Position numbers and translations under genes: made by a program. Shown piece by piece: positions 1 to 7,511 of a stretch of DNA of 14,539 nucleotides. The DNA is from Candidatus Methanoplasma sp. (lineage in GTDB: Archaea; Thermoplasmatota; Thermoplasmata; Methanomassiliicoccales; Methanomethylophilaceae): NCBI GenBank assembly GCA_031283015.1, contig JAITCQ010000033.1, positions 1 to 14,539 of the forward strand. The letters run 5' to 3'. The notes beneath the pieces were generated by a model. The model did no database searches. It was given only the letters and a program-made list of their open reading frames with translations, and was not told the DNA's origin. Positions within the stretch are counted from its first letter, which is position 1, and each line of letters starts with the position of its first letter.

Positions 1-62
1 GTCCCCGTCACAAGGAAATTCTTAAGCTTGCTGGTCTTGCTTGGTCTCTTCTTCTCGATCAT
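1..62 (-). CDS. Start of a fourth operon gene, cut by window edge
   Basis: Only the first 20 codons are inside the window, reading MIEKKRPSKTSKLKNFLVTG, a lysine-rich start. The ATG (62-60) overlaps the TGA of the GTPase gene (61-59) in an ATGA arrangement. A perfect GGAGGAG ribosome binding site (complement of 71-77) sits 8 nt upstream, inside the GTPase coding end. Overlap plus ribosome binding site argue strongly for a translationally coupled gene of the same operon. No family can be assigned from 20 residues. By position it is likely another component of the Hsp70/GTPase module, but that is inference. Confidence 0.6.
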   Translation of the reverse strand, partial: MIEKKRPSKTSKLKNFLVTG

Positions 63-1327
63 TTCTTCTTCTCCTCCAGGCTCTCGCAGTTGAGAAGCCA
101 TATGAATGGGTCTTCCACGCGCATCGGCGATATCCCTCTGGTGAGCATGTTCCCGGTTGGGTTGCTTCCCAGCGCGGACACGGCGAAATAGGAATGTTCT
201 TTGAACTCCTTCACCGCCTGCACGAAATTCTTCGACACCGCTCTGCGCATATACTCCTCGATCTCGACGTTAATCTGTTCGAAGTTGGTCCTGTCGTACT
301 TCCCCCTTTCCCTTTCTATGTAAAGCGAGGAGTTCAGACCGAAAAGTATGTTGCTCTCCTCGTCGTTCTCCGGAGCCTTCATCAGGACGTCCGTCTTTGT
401 GAGCACTACAGCCAATGGAATGGATATCGGGTCTTTCATCTTGAGCGAGTTGTTCGTTCTTATTATGTTTGCAATGTTGTACAGCATGTTAGCTACGTCA
501 CTCCCCGTGGGGGGCTTGTTGTCCATGCGTATCCTCGTGTTTATGTACGGTATCTGGAGCGGGTCCACTAGGAACACGATCCCCGACGCCCTTGATATGA
601 ATGAGTTGAGATTGAGACCCATCATCTTCCCGGTGGAGTCGAGATCCTCTCCCGCCGTGTCGAAGAACGCCAGTGTGTAGACGCGGGGCGACGCCCCCTC
701 CAGGAACCTGAGGTAGTAGATCATCGGCTCCCTCGACTCACGGCTCTCCTCGAATGAGAGCGTGGGCGCCAGCTTCCTTCCCTCCTCGTATAGTCTCTTG
801 TAATACATGTCCCTGTACTTCATCGTCGTACGGTCAGTGGCGGGACTCATCGTGGCCCCGAACTCCGGGGAGAAGGAGTTTCTGAGCTGGTTGATAAGCA
901 CGGCTATGTAGTGGCTCTTCCCCACCCCTTTGGGCCCCAGCACGACGAACACGCTGCTGCCCTCCTCCTCGGCCCCTTGGGGGATGGGGTTGTGGCAGCT
1001 CGGGCAGAGCCTTTTGTACACCGGTTTCCTGCAGACGTCGCAGGTGCCCGACGCGTTCCTTATTATGTGATATTTCGTCGTGACCGGCGACGGCCCGGCC
1101 GGGTCCTTCCCCAGAAAGATCGAGTTCTCGATATCGATCTCCTCCTCCAGGTTCTTCGACCTGTATTTCCGCGCGCCCTTATCGTCAAGTTCCCGGAGGA
1201 ACATCTTCGTGCACGCGGGGTTAGTGCACTGATAATGGATGTCCTTCAGGTCCACGGAGCTGAAACAGAAGGGGCAGGTGTAGATCTCCGTATGCTGTTG
1301 AGTCTGCGGTTCCGGTTTCTTTGCCAT
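59..1327 (-). CDS. Zinc-ribbon P-loop GTPase, Double-GTPase-2-like
   Basis: A 422-residue protein. The N-terminus has two zinc-binding knuckle pairs (C18/C21/C34/C39 and C96/C99/C108/C111). A GTPase-type core follows: P-loop GPKGVGKSHY (131-140, K137/S138), Walker B/G3 FFDTAGED (221-228), G4 TKTD (310-313) and a G5-like SALG near 384. The C-terminus ends in a PMRVEDPFIWLL segment. This layout resembles the Double-GTPase-2 families found in NTP-dependent conflict operons; that name is from memory of the family pattern. The protein probably binds and hydrolyses GTP as a switch in the cytoplasm. I chose the ATG at 1327 because it lies 4 nt after the upstream stop and 8 nt after AAGGAGAA. A longer reading to 1381 would run into the upstream gene in another frame and adds an unconvincing 18 residues. 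The G2 threonine is not obvious. Confidence 0.85.
   Translation of the reverse strand: MAKKPEPQTQQHTEIYTCPFCFSSVDLKDIHYQCTNPACTKMFLRELDDKGARKYRSKNLEEEIDIENSIFLGKDPAGPSPVTTKYHIIRNASGTCDVCRKPVYKRLCPSCHNPIPQGAEEEGSSVFVVLGPKGVGKSHYIAVLINQLRNSFSPEFGATMSPATDRTTMKYRDMYYKRLYEEGRKLAPTLSFEESRESREPMIYYLRFLEGASPRVYTLAFFDTAGEDLDSTGKMMGLNLNSFISRASGIVFLVDPLQIPYINTRIRMDNKPPTGSDVANMLYNIANIIRTNNSLKMKDPISIPLAVVLTKTDVLMKAPENDEESNILFGLNSSLYIERERGKYDRTNFEQINVEIEEYMRRAVSKNFVQAVKEFKEHSYFAVSALGSNPTGNMLTRGISPMRVEDPFIWLLNCESLEEKKK
71..77 (-). promoter_or_regulatory. Ribosome binding site of the edge gene
   Basis: The minus strand reads GGAGGAG, followed by 8 nt and then ATG at 62-60. It lies within the last codons of the GTPase gene and decides that a new gene begins there rather than the operon ending. 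Confidence 0.6.
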
Positions 1328-1331
1328 ATCG

Positions 1332-4300
1332 TCACTTCTCCTTGTACAGCGGGTGTATGAATCTGAACACGTTGTAGTCATCTTCGCTCACGAAGAACAG
1401 TCTCACTTTGCTTATGTCCGGTTTTTCTCTAGTTGAGAACACGATGACCGCCTTGCCCGAACTGATCGGTATCGGCCGGTTGGACGACCATACGGACTCC
1501 CCGTCCCAGATCTTGAGCGGTATCCCCTCCTTTACGGCGATGGCCACCATGGGGGGGAGCTCTTTGACTCCGTGGTCGGTGTCGAGGCTCAGTACGATCT
1601 TCGATTCCGACCTTGACGACCCCTCCAAGGACATCGTGTACCGGACCTTGTTGGACACCCCCGAGTAGAGGTCTATGCTCATGCCGCGGGAGGTCATCCT
1701 TTCGCCGGACACGTCGTACACGGCGTACAGCGTCACGACCCTCTTCTTCGAGCTGCCCATGGGTATGCGCACCATCTTGTCCTTGTTGTACGCATCCCTC
1801 GTTATCGTTATCCTCTCGGCGTCCAGATCGTCCGGGCCGGACGCGACCGACGATTCTTTGATCACAAGCACCGCGGAATCCGCGCCGTTCGGCCAGGTCA
1901 TCGTCACGTCGCAGTCGTTGCCGCTGAGCCTCTTCTCCACGTCCCTGAAAGGCTTCAGGTTCGCCACCAGGATGTCCTTGCCCCTCACCGCCACCTTACC
2001 GGCCGGGATCATTGGGTAGATGTACTGCACCGCGCCGTCCGGAAGGAAGAACCTCATGCCGTTCTCGTACGACTCCATAGGCTGTATCTCCTTCATCCAC
2101 GCGTTGAGATCGTCGAGCTTGACCATCCTTCCGTACATATTCACCTTTCTCGGCGACGAGAATAGTACGACCCGATCCTTACTCTTCCATTTGGCGGTGA
2201 AGGAGCCGTCCGCTTTGTTCCATCTGATCTCCATATCCCTTATTGGCTCAGGGAACTTCGTGGTCGTGAAGGAGAAAACGCTGCCCATCGATCTCTCGAT
2301 GCGCCCTTTGTTCTTGTATTCGGCAACGAAAAGATAATGGTACTTCACGCCTCCTTTCAGGCCGTAGTCGTCGATGACCGTCTCTCCGTCGTGCATTATC
2401 TCCACTTCCTCCCCGGCGCCTGCCGCGGACGTGCCCTCCTTCCTCCAGATACGCACCCTGGAACAGCCCTTCGGCTTTTCGTAAATAAGTCTGAGCCCCC
2501 CGTCTATGGGCTCTATGCTGGCGTTCTCAACTTCTTTGAAGACCATCACCGGGCCGCAGGAAGCGGCCTCTCTGGAGAGGATCCCCCATCTTTTTGAGTA
2601 AACGGAATAATAGATGTCCATCCCGGGCTCCATCGTCTTATCCAAGAAGACGCTCCCCGGTATCTCCGCGAGGGGGGCGGTGTCGTCCCCCACGGCGGGA
2701 AGGGACTCCTTCCCCCTGAACACACAGAATGTCATACCCGTTCTTTCTTCGGGGACCGCAAACTTCAGCAGGATCTTCCCCTCCCTTACCTGGGCGACCG
2801 CGTCGGCCGGGGAGTCGGGAGGGTGTTCTTTCATTTTCGCTTTGGCGATGGGATGGTCCGGGCACATCTCTATGGCCGTGACGTACATCATCATCATGTT
2901 GTCCTTCGAGGATGCGGCGCGCTCGCATATCCTGTCCGCTTCGATTATCTTGTGAGCCGATTCCTCGTACTTCCTCTCGATGTCGGGGTTGTTCAGTATC
3001 TTTGTGAAATCCAGTTTCGCGTCGTCGACGGCGCCCCTCAGAGCATAATACCTCCGTTGTTTGTACAGAAGGTCGATGGTGTTCATCAACTCGGTATATT
3101 TTGCCGAAAGCGGCTTCAGTTCGCTTTTCATCTCCTGTATGGACGGATACGACGAGTACGCCCGCTCTATCTTCGTGATGCAGCCCACCGCCTCGTCGAT
3201 CATGCCGTACGAAAGGGCGATCCTGAACTTCTTCTCCAGGTCCTTCGCTTTGGTCAGCCCTTCCTGGAAGTCGAACCCGCATTTCACGCACGCCTTGTTC
3301 CCGGAGACCTGGTTCGTCCCGCACTGGGGACATTTGGTCTTTATGCCTTTCCCGCAGAGGGAACAGCACATGATGCCCTCTCCGGACTCCACCAGGGCGC
3401 CGCAGTGCAGACATGTGGTGAGCTTGCTCTCTTTGGATGAGAAATTGGAAATGTACTTCTTCTTCACGCAGTACTCTTCGAGGATGGACACCGCCATCAG
3501 AGGGTCCGCGTTCGTGTTGCGCACGAACTTGTTGAGAATCTCGTCGACGTATTCCCTCGTGAACGGCTGCCCGTAGTCCTCGTCCATGATCTGTTTCGCA
3601 GGACCGAGTATCCTCATGCATTTGCCGTACTTCACGAGGCTGGATAGATCGTGGTCGGATCCGAGTATGAGTTTCAGCGACCTGAGCGTCTGGATGTACG
3701 AGTCCTGGTTGGGCAGCACTTCCTGTCTTACGCTGTTCACCCTCTTCTCGCAGGAGTCGAACGCCGTCCTTATCTGCGTGATCGAGCACCCTTCGTCCAG
3801 CGTATTGATGTTTATTTCAAGGTCAGGATTCCTGATGAGGTCGTTCAAGACATCCATCGGAGTGAAGGCATGCACTTCCTGCAGCCCCTTGAATGCCGAT
3901 ACGACCTTGTCGCCGACCACCGGCGGCACGGACGTCTTCTTGATCCCGGCCAAGCTGATCAGGTCGTCCTTTCCCACGCCGTCCCATTGCAGTTTTTTTA
4001 CCAGATTCTCGGCGGTCCCCGGCAGCAGCACGCGGCTGCCGTCATGGAGCACGATCGAATCTCTGTTGAGTCTTGACGCCTTCGATTTGAGTATCTTCTT
4101 GCCTTCGCCGAACTCCTTGGAACGGAGCACGGGGTCCTTCATGACCCGGCGCATGTCCGGCACCAGGCCGAGCCATTTGCTTATCTGGAACCTACGGTCG
4201 AGATCATTCTGTTTATCCTTGCTCTCTTTGTTCCATTTGGACTCTCTGGCGGCGATCTTCTTCTCTATTGCGTCGTAGGTGTATGAGCTCTCTTTGAGAG

Positions 4301-4346
4301 GGTTAAGCCCTATGAGGCGACAGTAGTTCTCTCTGTCACTTGTCAT
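1332..4346 (-). CDS. J-like / zinc-ribbon / FN3-like Hsp70 partner
   Basis: 1004 residues, cytoplasmic by absence of signal or membrane segments. Residues 5-75 read YCRLIGLNP... through W38 to LVPDMRRVMKDP, matching the helix pattern of J domains (LGL start, DP...R end) but with no HPD loop; a W lies near where HPD would be expected. Residues about 85-300 are unassigned. Two zinc ribbons follow: C312/C315/C328/C331 and C339/C342/C353/C356. Residues 365-505 are helical and TPR-like. From about 515 to the end are several beta-rich segments resembling fibronectin-III domains (for example 607-696 ending VFSFTTT). Start: ATG 4346, 15 nt after the Hsp70 stop, with GAGGG 9 nt upstream. Sitting directly behind an Hsp70 gene, it is probably the dedicated co-chaperone or adaptor of that Hsp70, delivering or scaffolding a target. 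The J-like and FN3 calls are pattern-based; the zinc ribbons are clearly visible. Confidence 0.8.
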   Translation of the reverse strand: MTSDRENYCRLIGLNPLKESSYTYDAIEKKIAARESKWNKESKDKQNDLDRRFQISKWLGLVPDMRRVMKDPVLRSKEFGEGKKILKSKASRLNRDSIVLHDGSRVLLPGTAENLVKKLQWDGVGKDDLISLAGIKKTSVPPVVGDKVVSAFKGLQEVHAFTPMDVLNDLIRNPDLEININTLDEGCSITQIRTAFDSCEKRVNSVRQEVLPNQDSYIQTLRSLKLILGSDHDLSSLVKYGKCMRILGPAKQIMDEDYGQPFTREYVDEILNKFVRNTNADPLMAVSILEEYCVKKKYISNFSSKESKLTTCLHCGALVESGEGIMCCSLCGKGIKTKCPQCGTNQVSGNKACVKCGFDFQEGLTKAKDLEKKFRIALSYGMIDEAVGCITKIERAYSSYPSIQEMKSELKPLSAKYTELMNTIDLLYKQRRYYALRGAVDDAKLDFTKILNNPDIERKYEESAHKIIEADRICERAASSKDNMMMMYVTAIEMCPDHPIAKAKMKEHPPDSPADAVAQVREGKILLKFAVPEERTGMTFCVFRGKESLPAVGDDTAPLAEIPGSVFLDKTMEPGMDIYYSVYSKRWGILSREAASCGPVMVFKEVENASIEPIDGGLRLIYEKPKGCSRVRIWRKEGTSAAGAGEEVEIMHDGETVIDDYGLKGGVKYHYLFVAEYKNKGRIERSMGSVFSFTTTKFPEPIRDMEIRWNKADGSFTAKWKSKDRVVLFSSPRKVNMYGRMVKLDDLNAWMKEIQPMESYENGMRFFLPDGAVQYIYPMIPAGKVAVRGKDILVANLKPFRDVEKRLSGNDCDVTMTWPNGADSAVLVIKESSVASGPDDLDAERITITRDAYNKDKMVRIPMGSSKKRVVTLYAVYDVSGERMTSRGMSIDLYSGVSNKVRYTMSLEGSSRSESKIVLSLDTDHGVKELPPMVAIAVKEGIPLKIWDGESVWSSNRPIPISSGKAVIVFSTREKPDISKVRLFFVSEDDYNVFRFIHPLYKEK
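1336..1341 (-). promoter_or_regulatory. Ribosome binding site fixing the GTPase start
   Basis: The minus strand reads GGAGAA within AAGGAGAAG, 8 nt before ATG 1327, in the last codons of the upstream gene. It supports 1327 rather than 1381 as the GTPase start and implies coupled translation. Confidence 0.6.
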
Positions 4347-4361
4347 CGGTCACATCCCTCG

Positions 4362-6437
4362 TCAGCGGATCCTTCCTCTGATCTCCCCGGTTCCCAGTCT
4401 TGCGGTGTCCCCGGCGCTTTCGCGCACCCCCATCGAGCCTGTGTTGAGGGCAGTGGCGATGGTGCTGAACGTCTCCCCCAGCCTGTCAAGGGTGGTGTAC
4501 ATGGCGCCCTCTTCAACGGTGGAGATCTGCTTCAGGAATCCCCAGTCCGCATCTCCGATCCCCACTGCCACCACGGCGGTCTTCGCGTTCCTGCAGATGT
4601 TCGCTTCGCCGACGGCGAAGTCCCTTTTTCCCCAGATGCCGTCGGTGAGGACGACAATCATCTTCCCTCCGGGACGGTTAGAGAGCATCATCGACGCCGT
4701 GCCAAGCGGGCAGGCGTCGGTGCCGCGGCCGTAAACGTTCACTTTCAGACCGTCAAGCGCGGCGACGATGGTGTTCGGGTCGGAGGTCATGTCCCTCATG
4801 ATCCCCACCTTATCGCCGAAGCCGATGAGTCCGAACTTGGTGTTGTCCCCGGCCACGGTCATGACGAAGTCATTGATGACCTTCCTGACCTCCTCGAGGG
4901 AGTTCCTCATGCTTCTGGACAGGTCTATGCACAGGACCACGTTCTTCGCGATCGGTGCGCCGGAGCCCCTGTCCTTCGGCGGGTCGTTCATCCAGGTGAT
5001 GTCGTCGGGAACAGGCTGTGAATCCACCTGCAACGGCTGCCCGTTCTGGAAGGCCGATACCCGGACAACGCCGTTCTCGTCGTAATTGTATTCGATGTCT
5101 ATGAGGGTGCCTTCCCCCGAGTTGTAGAATCCGGTTATGACCACCCTCGCAAGCACGTAGCAATCGAGAGGCACCCTGCTCTCGCCTTGCAGGGTGAACA
5201 CCTCGATGACGCTTGTCATGTTGCCGGGATCGATCTTGAACGGTTTCCTAACGGACGTGGGTACCTTGGAGTTCCTCTTGATCATTATCTCGTTGATGTA
5301 CCTGTCCCCGCCCGGACTGACTGAAAGGGCGCCGAGGCTGTGCGCGGTCACGTCCGTTATCTGTACGTCCCTGACCCCGGTGCTGGTGCTGCAGTAGAAT
5401 TCCGATGTTATTGCGGCGCCTTTAGCGACCGCAAGGTCGGTGTCGGCGTGGTCGATCACCGGCCTCCCCGAGACCTTTTTCAGGAACTCGGTGACCTGAG
5501 GCATCCTTGTGGACCCTCCTACGAGAAGTACCTCGTCGATGTCGGACCAGTTCATACCGAGGTCGGCGAACAGTTTCATGCAGACGTCCTTTGTGGCGCT
5601 GAGCAAGAACTGCGTCCTCATGTTGAACTGTTCCCTAGTGAGAGTGTATTTGCCCGTGTACCCTTCGTGCCTGACCTGTATCGTGACGCTGTCGGTCTTG
5701 GTGAGGACCTTCTTATAATTCTCGGAGGCGACGATCATTTCGTTCTTTGTCGGCTCGTCGTCCCTGGGATCCACTCCGTACTCCTCAAGGAACTGTTCGC
5801 ACACGAACTTGACTATGGCCGCGTCCCAGTCCTTTCCTCCGAGTATGTGGTTGCCGTCAGTGCCCACTACTTGGATGTTCCCTTTGTTGACCTTCACTAT
5901 CGTGACGTCGAAGGTCCCGCCGCCCAGGTCGTAGACCATGACGGTCTTGTTGGACTCCCGGTTGTACCCGTAGGAGATGGCGGCCGCGGTCGGCTCGTTG
6001 ATGATCTTCATGACCTTCACGCCGCACGCCTCTCCCGCGCGGATGGTCGCCGTCCTTTGGAAGTCGTTGAAGTATGCGGGGACGGTGATCACCACCGAAT
6101 CTATCTTTTCCCCGGATTTCTCTTCCGCGTCCTTGATCAGTTTTTTCAAAAGCATTGCGGAAAGGTCTTCCGCAGTGTACACTTTGCCGTTCGACTCAAC
6201 AGTGAAGCTGTTATCGCCCATGCCTCTCTTGAAGGATGCCGCGATGGTGCCGGCGCCTCCCGCCTGCATGTCCTTCGCATCCTCGCCGATTAATATCTCC
6301 CCGTTGTCCAAAAAGCATATGACCGAAGGGGTCAGTTCCTTTTCGAATTTATTGTTGATTATTTCCGGCCTGGAGGTCTTTTTGTCGTATTTAGCTACCG
6401 TAGAGTACGTTGTTCCGAGGTCTATACCTACCTTCAT
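4362..6437 (-). CDS. Hsp70 (DnaK-like) ATPase fused to a vWA domain
   Basis: 691 residues. The nucleotide-binding domain is complete: GIDLGTTYSTVA (4-15), FKRGMG with K70 at the DnaK catalytic-lysine position, NEPTAAAISYG (147-157), YDLGGGTFDVTI (169-180) and LVGGSTRMPQV (305-315). Residues about 355-480 match a short beta substrate-binding domain. The usual helical lid is absent. In its place is a vWA domain (about 497-665) with an intact MIDAS: DLSRS (505-509), T573 in GRGTD, and TDG (598-600). A 25-residue tail ends GEIRGRIR. Known families: Hsp70 hydrolyses ATP to clamp clients, and vWA binds protein ligands through a metal ion. The fusion suggests an Hsp70 whose client or partner is captured by the vWA domain. 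It is the first gene of the operon, and the next two genes supply a J-like partner and a GTPase. Not ordinary DnaK, which is about 610-640 residues and has a lid. Confidence 0.93.
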   Translation of the reverse strand: MKVGIDLGTTYSTVAKYDKKTSRPEIINNKFEKELTPSVICFLDNGEILIGEDAKDMQAGGAGTIAASFKRGMGDNSFTVESNGKVYTAEDLSAMLLKKLIKDAEEKSGEKIDSVVITVPAYFNDFQRTATIRAGEACGVKVMKIINEPTAAAISYGYNRESNKTVMVYDLGGGTFDVTIVKVNKGNIQVVGTDGNHILGGKDWDAAIVKFVCEQFLEEYGVDPRDDEPTKNEMIVASENYKKVLTKTDSVTIQVRHEGYTGKYTLTREQFNMRTQFLLSATKDVCMKLFADLGMNWSDIDEVLLVGGSTRMPQVTEFLKKVSGRPVIDHADTDLAVAKGAAITSEFYCSTSTGVRDVQITDVTAHSLGALSVSPGGDRYINEIMIKRNSKVPTSVRKPFKIDPGNMTSVIEVFTLQGESRVPLDCYVLARVVITGFYNSGEGTLIDIEYNYDENGVVRVSAFQNGQPLQVDSQPVPDDITWMNDPPKDRGSGAPIAKNVVLCIDLSRSMRNSLEEVRKVINDFVMTVAGDNTKFGLIGFGDKVGIMRDMTSDPNTIVAALDGLKVNVYGRGTDACPLGTASMMLSNRPGGKMIVVLTDGIWGKRDFAVGEANICRNAKTAVVAVGIGDADWGFLKQISTVEEGAMYTTLDRLGETFSTIATALNTGSMGVRESAGDTARLGTGEIRGRIR

Positions 6438-6465
6438 AACCCATCAAAAGAGATATATAACACGC

Positions 6466-6473
6466 GATATAAA
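6466..6473 (-). promoter_or_regulatory. TATA-like box of the Hsp70 operon
   Basis: The minus strand reads TTTATATC, centred about 32 nt before the Hsp70 ATG. With archaeal spacing (about 27 nt to the start of transcription) the transcript would begin roughly 5 nt before the ATG, i.e. a near-leaderless mRNA, which fits the lack of a clear ribosome binding site (only GATGGG). A second AT-rich run, TTATATAT, lies closer to the ATG but too close to serve as TATA. An upstream TTTAAAAA near 6530 is a weaker alternative that would give a longer leader. Confidence 0.45.
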
Positions 6474-6532
6474 ATAGATTTGCCGGGGCTCTACGAATTT
6501 CGAAGCTCAAGTTAAGCACGAGGGTTAATTTT

Positions 6533-6727
6533 TTAAATCCTGACTATACACATACGAAAATCGTAGCGGCCGTCCCCGCCGAACTCCCGGCAATGTTGGT
6601 ATTCGAAAAACATCGTTCTGCGGACGCCGCCGAGTTCCGTACGGCGTGACCGGATCGGTCTTTCAAACACCATCCCAGCATGATGTATGCTTTGTCCCTT
6701 CGGTATGCGCACCTCCCCCGTCGCCAT
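6533..6727 (-). CDS. Possible 64-residue unknown ORF behind the HAD gene
   Basis: This ORF begins with ATG 6727, only 5 nt after the HAD stop, and encodes MATGEVRIPKGQ... ending YDFRMCIVRI. It is arginine-rich, with no signal or membrane segment and no recognised motif. Codon choice is similar to neighbouring genes, which mildly supports coding. No ribosome binding site is visible before the ATG, so it would depend on read-through coupling or be a gene remnant. The 255 nt between HAD and Hsp70 otherwise contain only the Hsp70 promoter. Confidence 0.3.
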   Translation of the reverse strand: MATGEVRIPKGQSIHHAGMVFERPIRSRRTELGGVRRTMFFEYQHCREFGGDGRYDFRMCIVRI

Positions 6728-6732
6728 TATAT

Positions 6733-7359
6733 TCAGACGCACAGCTCGTCCAAGCTCCCGATCACCGCGTCGCATTCCCCGCGAGGGATGCCTTCCCCCC
6801 GCCTGTCGATCAGCACGGAGAACAGGCCCGCGTTCTTTCCGGCCAAAATGTCGTTGACGCTGTCCCCGACCATCACCGAATCGTTCGGGGAGGCGCCCAT
6901 CTCGGACATGCAGAGCAGCACCGGTTCCGGGTCCGGCTTCGGGAACGCGACGCTGTCGCGTCCGATCACGGATGAGAACATGCCGTCCACACCCAGCCTG
7001 ACCAGGATCTCCGCGATCTGTTTCATATAAGAGTTGGAGACGATCCCCAGCCCGCACCCTTTCCAGTGAAGGCGATCGATACACCTTTCTGCGTCCGGGA
7101 ACAGCCTCACGCCGTTGAGATACGTTCTCTCGTAGGTGCGATTGATCACGGACACGAAGTCCCTGTATGCGCCCTGGGAATTCGGGCAGTATTTCGAGAA
7201 GGTCATCTTCAGAGGGGTGCTTATGTATTCGCCGTACAGCGCCGGGTCGTAAGGCATTCCGAACTCCCCGAACGCGGCGATGAACGCCTCTTCATAGCCC
7301 TTTCTGGAGTCAAGAAGGGTGTTGTCCAGGTCGAATATGTAAAAGCCGTACGTCTTCAT
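6733..7359 (-). CDS. HAD-family phosphatase (phosphoglycolate-phosphatase-like)
   Basis: 208 residues with the four HAD motifs in order: FDLDNTLLD (D10 nucleophile, D12 acid/base), VSNS (107-110), FPKPDP (K141) and MVGDSVND (D166/D170). A helical cap between residues 18 and 85 makes it subclass I, like phosphoglycolate phosphatase or other small-metabolite phosphatases. The substrate cannot be read from sequence. Cytoplasmic. Transcribed divergently from the formate-tetrahydrofolate ligase gene across a 152-nt gap. I see no clear ribosome binding site or TATA box for this gene, so a leaderless start is likely. Confidence 0.9.
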   Translation of the reverse strand: MKTYGFYIFDLDNTLLDSRKGYEEAFIAAFGEFGMPYDPALYGEYISTPLKMTFSKYCPNSQGAYRDFVSVINRTYERTYLNGVRLFPDAERCIDRLHWKGCGLGIVSNSYMKQIAEILVRLGVDGMFSSVIGRDSVAFPKPDPEPVLLCMSEMGASPNDSVMVGDSVNDILAGKNAGLFSVLIDRRGEGIPRGECDAVIGSLDELCV

Positions 7360-7479
7360 TTACGGCACGGATGTACTGTGAGTAGAAATCATTTGCCGGA
7401 GGGTGGAAGAGGGGCCGGAACGGCCCGAACACCCGCCTTTGAACAAAAAACCATCGTTTTCGCCGTCAGGTTTTATCTA

Positions 7480-7487
7480 TTTAAAAA
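7480..7487 (+). promoter_or_regulatory. TATA-like box of the formate-THF ligase gene
   Basis: TTTAAAAA within a longer AT stretch, centred about 28 nt before ATG 7512. Archaeal spacing would put transcription start within a few bases of the ATG. A weak AAGTGA sits 6 nt before the ATG. Confidence 0.45.
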
Positions 7488-7511
7488 CGCAATCCCGTTA
7501 TAAGTGAACAA

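Noticed and set aside
1328..1381. Upstream ATG at 1381 for the GTPase gene
   Set aside because: It would overlap the end of the preceding gene by 50 nt in another frame; ATG 1327 has AAGGAGAA upstream and a 4-nt gap, and the extra residues look unlike a protein start.
2638..3789. Long minus-strand open frame inside the J-like gene (383 codons)
   Set aside because: It is an alternative frame of a gene with clear zinc ribbons; its product is low-complexity, rich in R, G and E, with no domain pattern.
5340..6293. 317-codon open frame opposite the Hsp70 gene
   Set aside because: Antisense to unmistakable Hsp70 motifs; the composition (V, R, H, D rich) is that of a GC-rich mirror frame.
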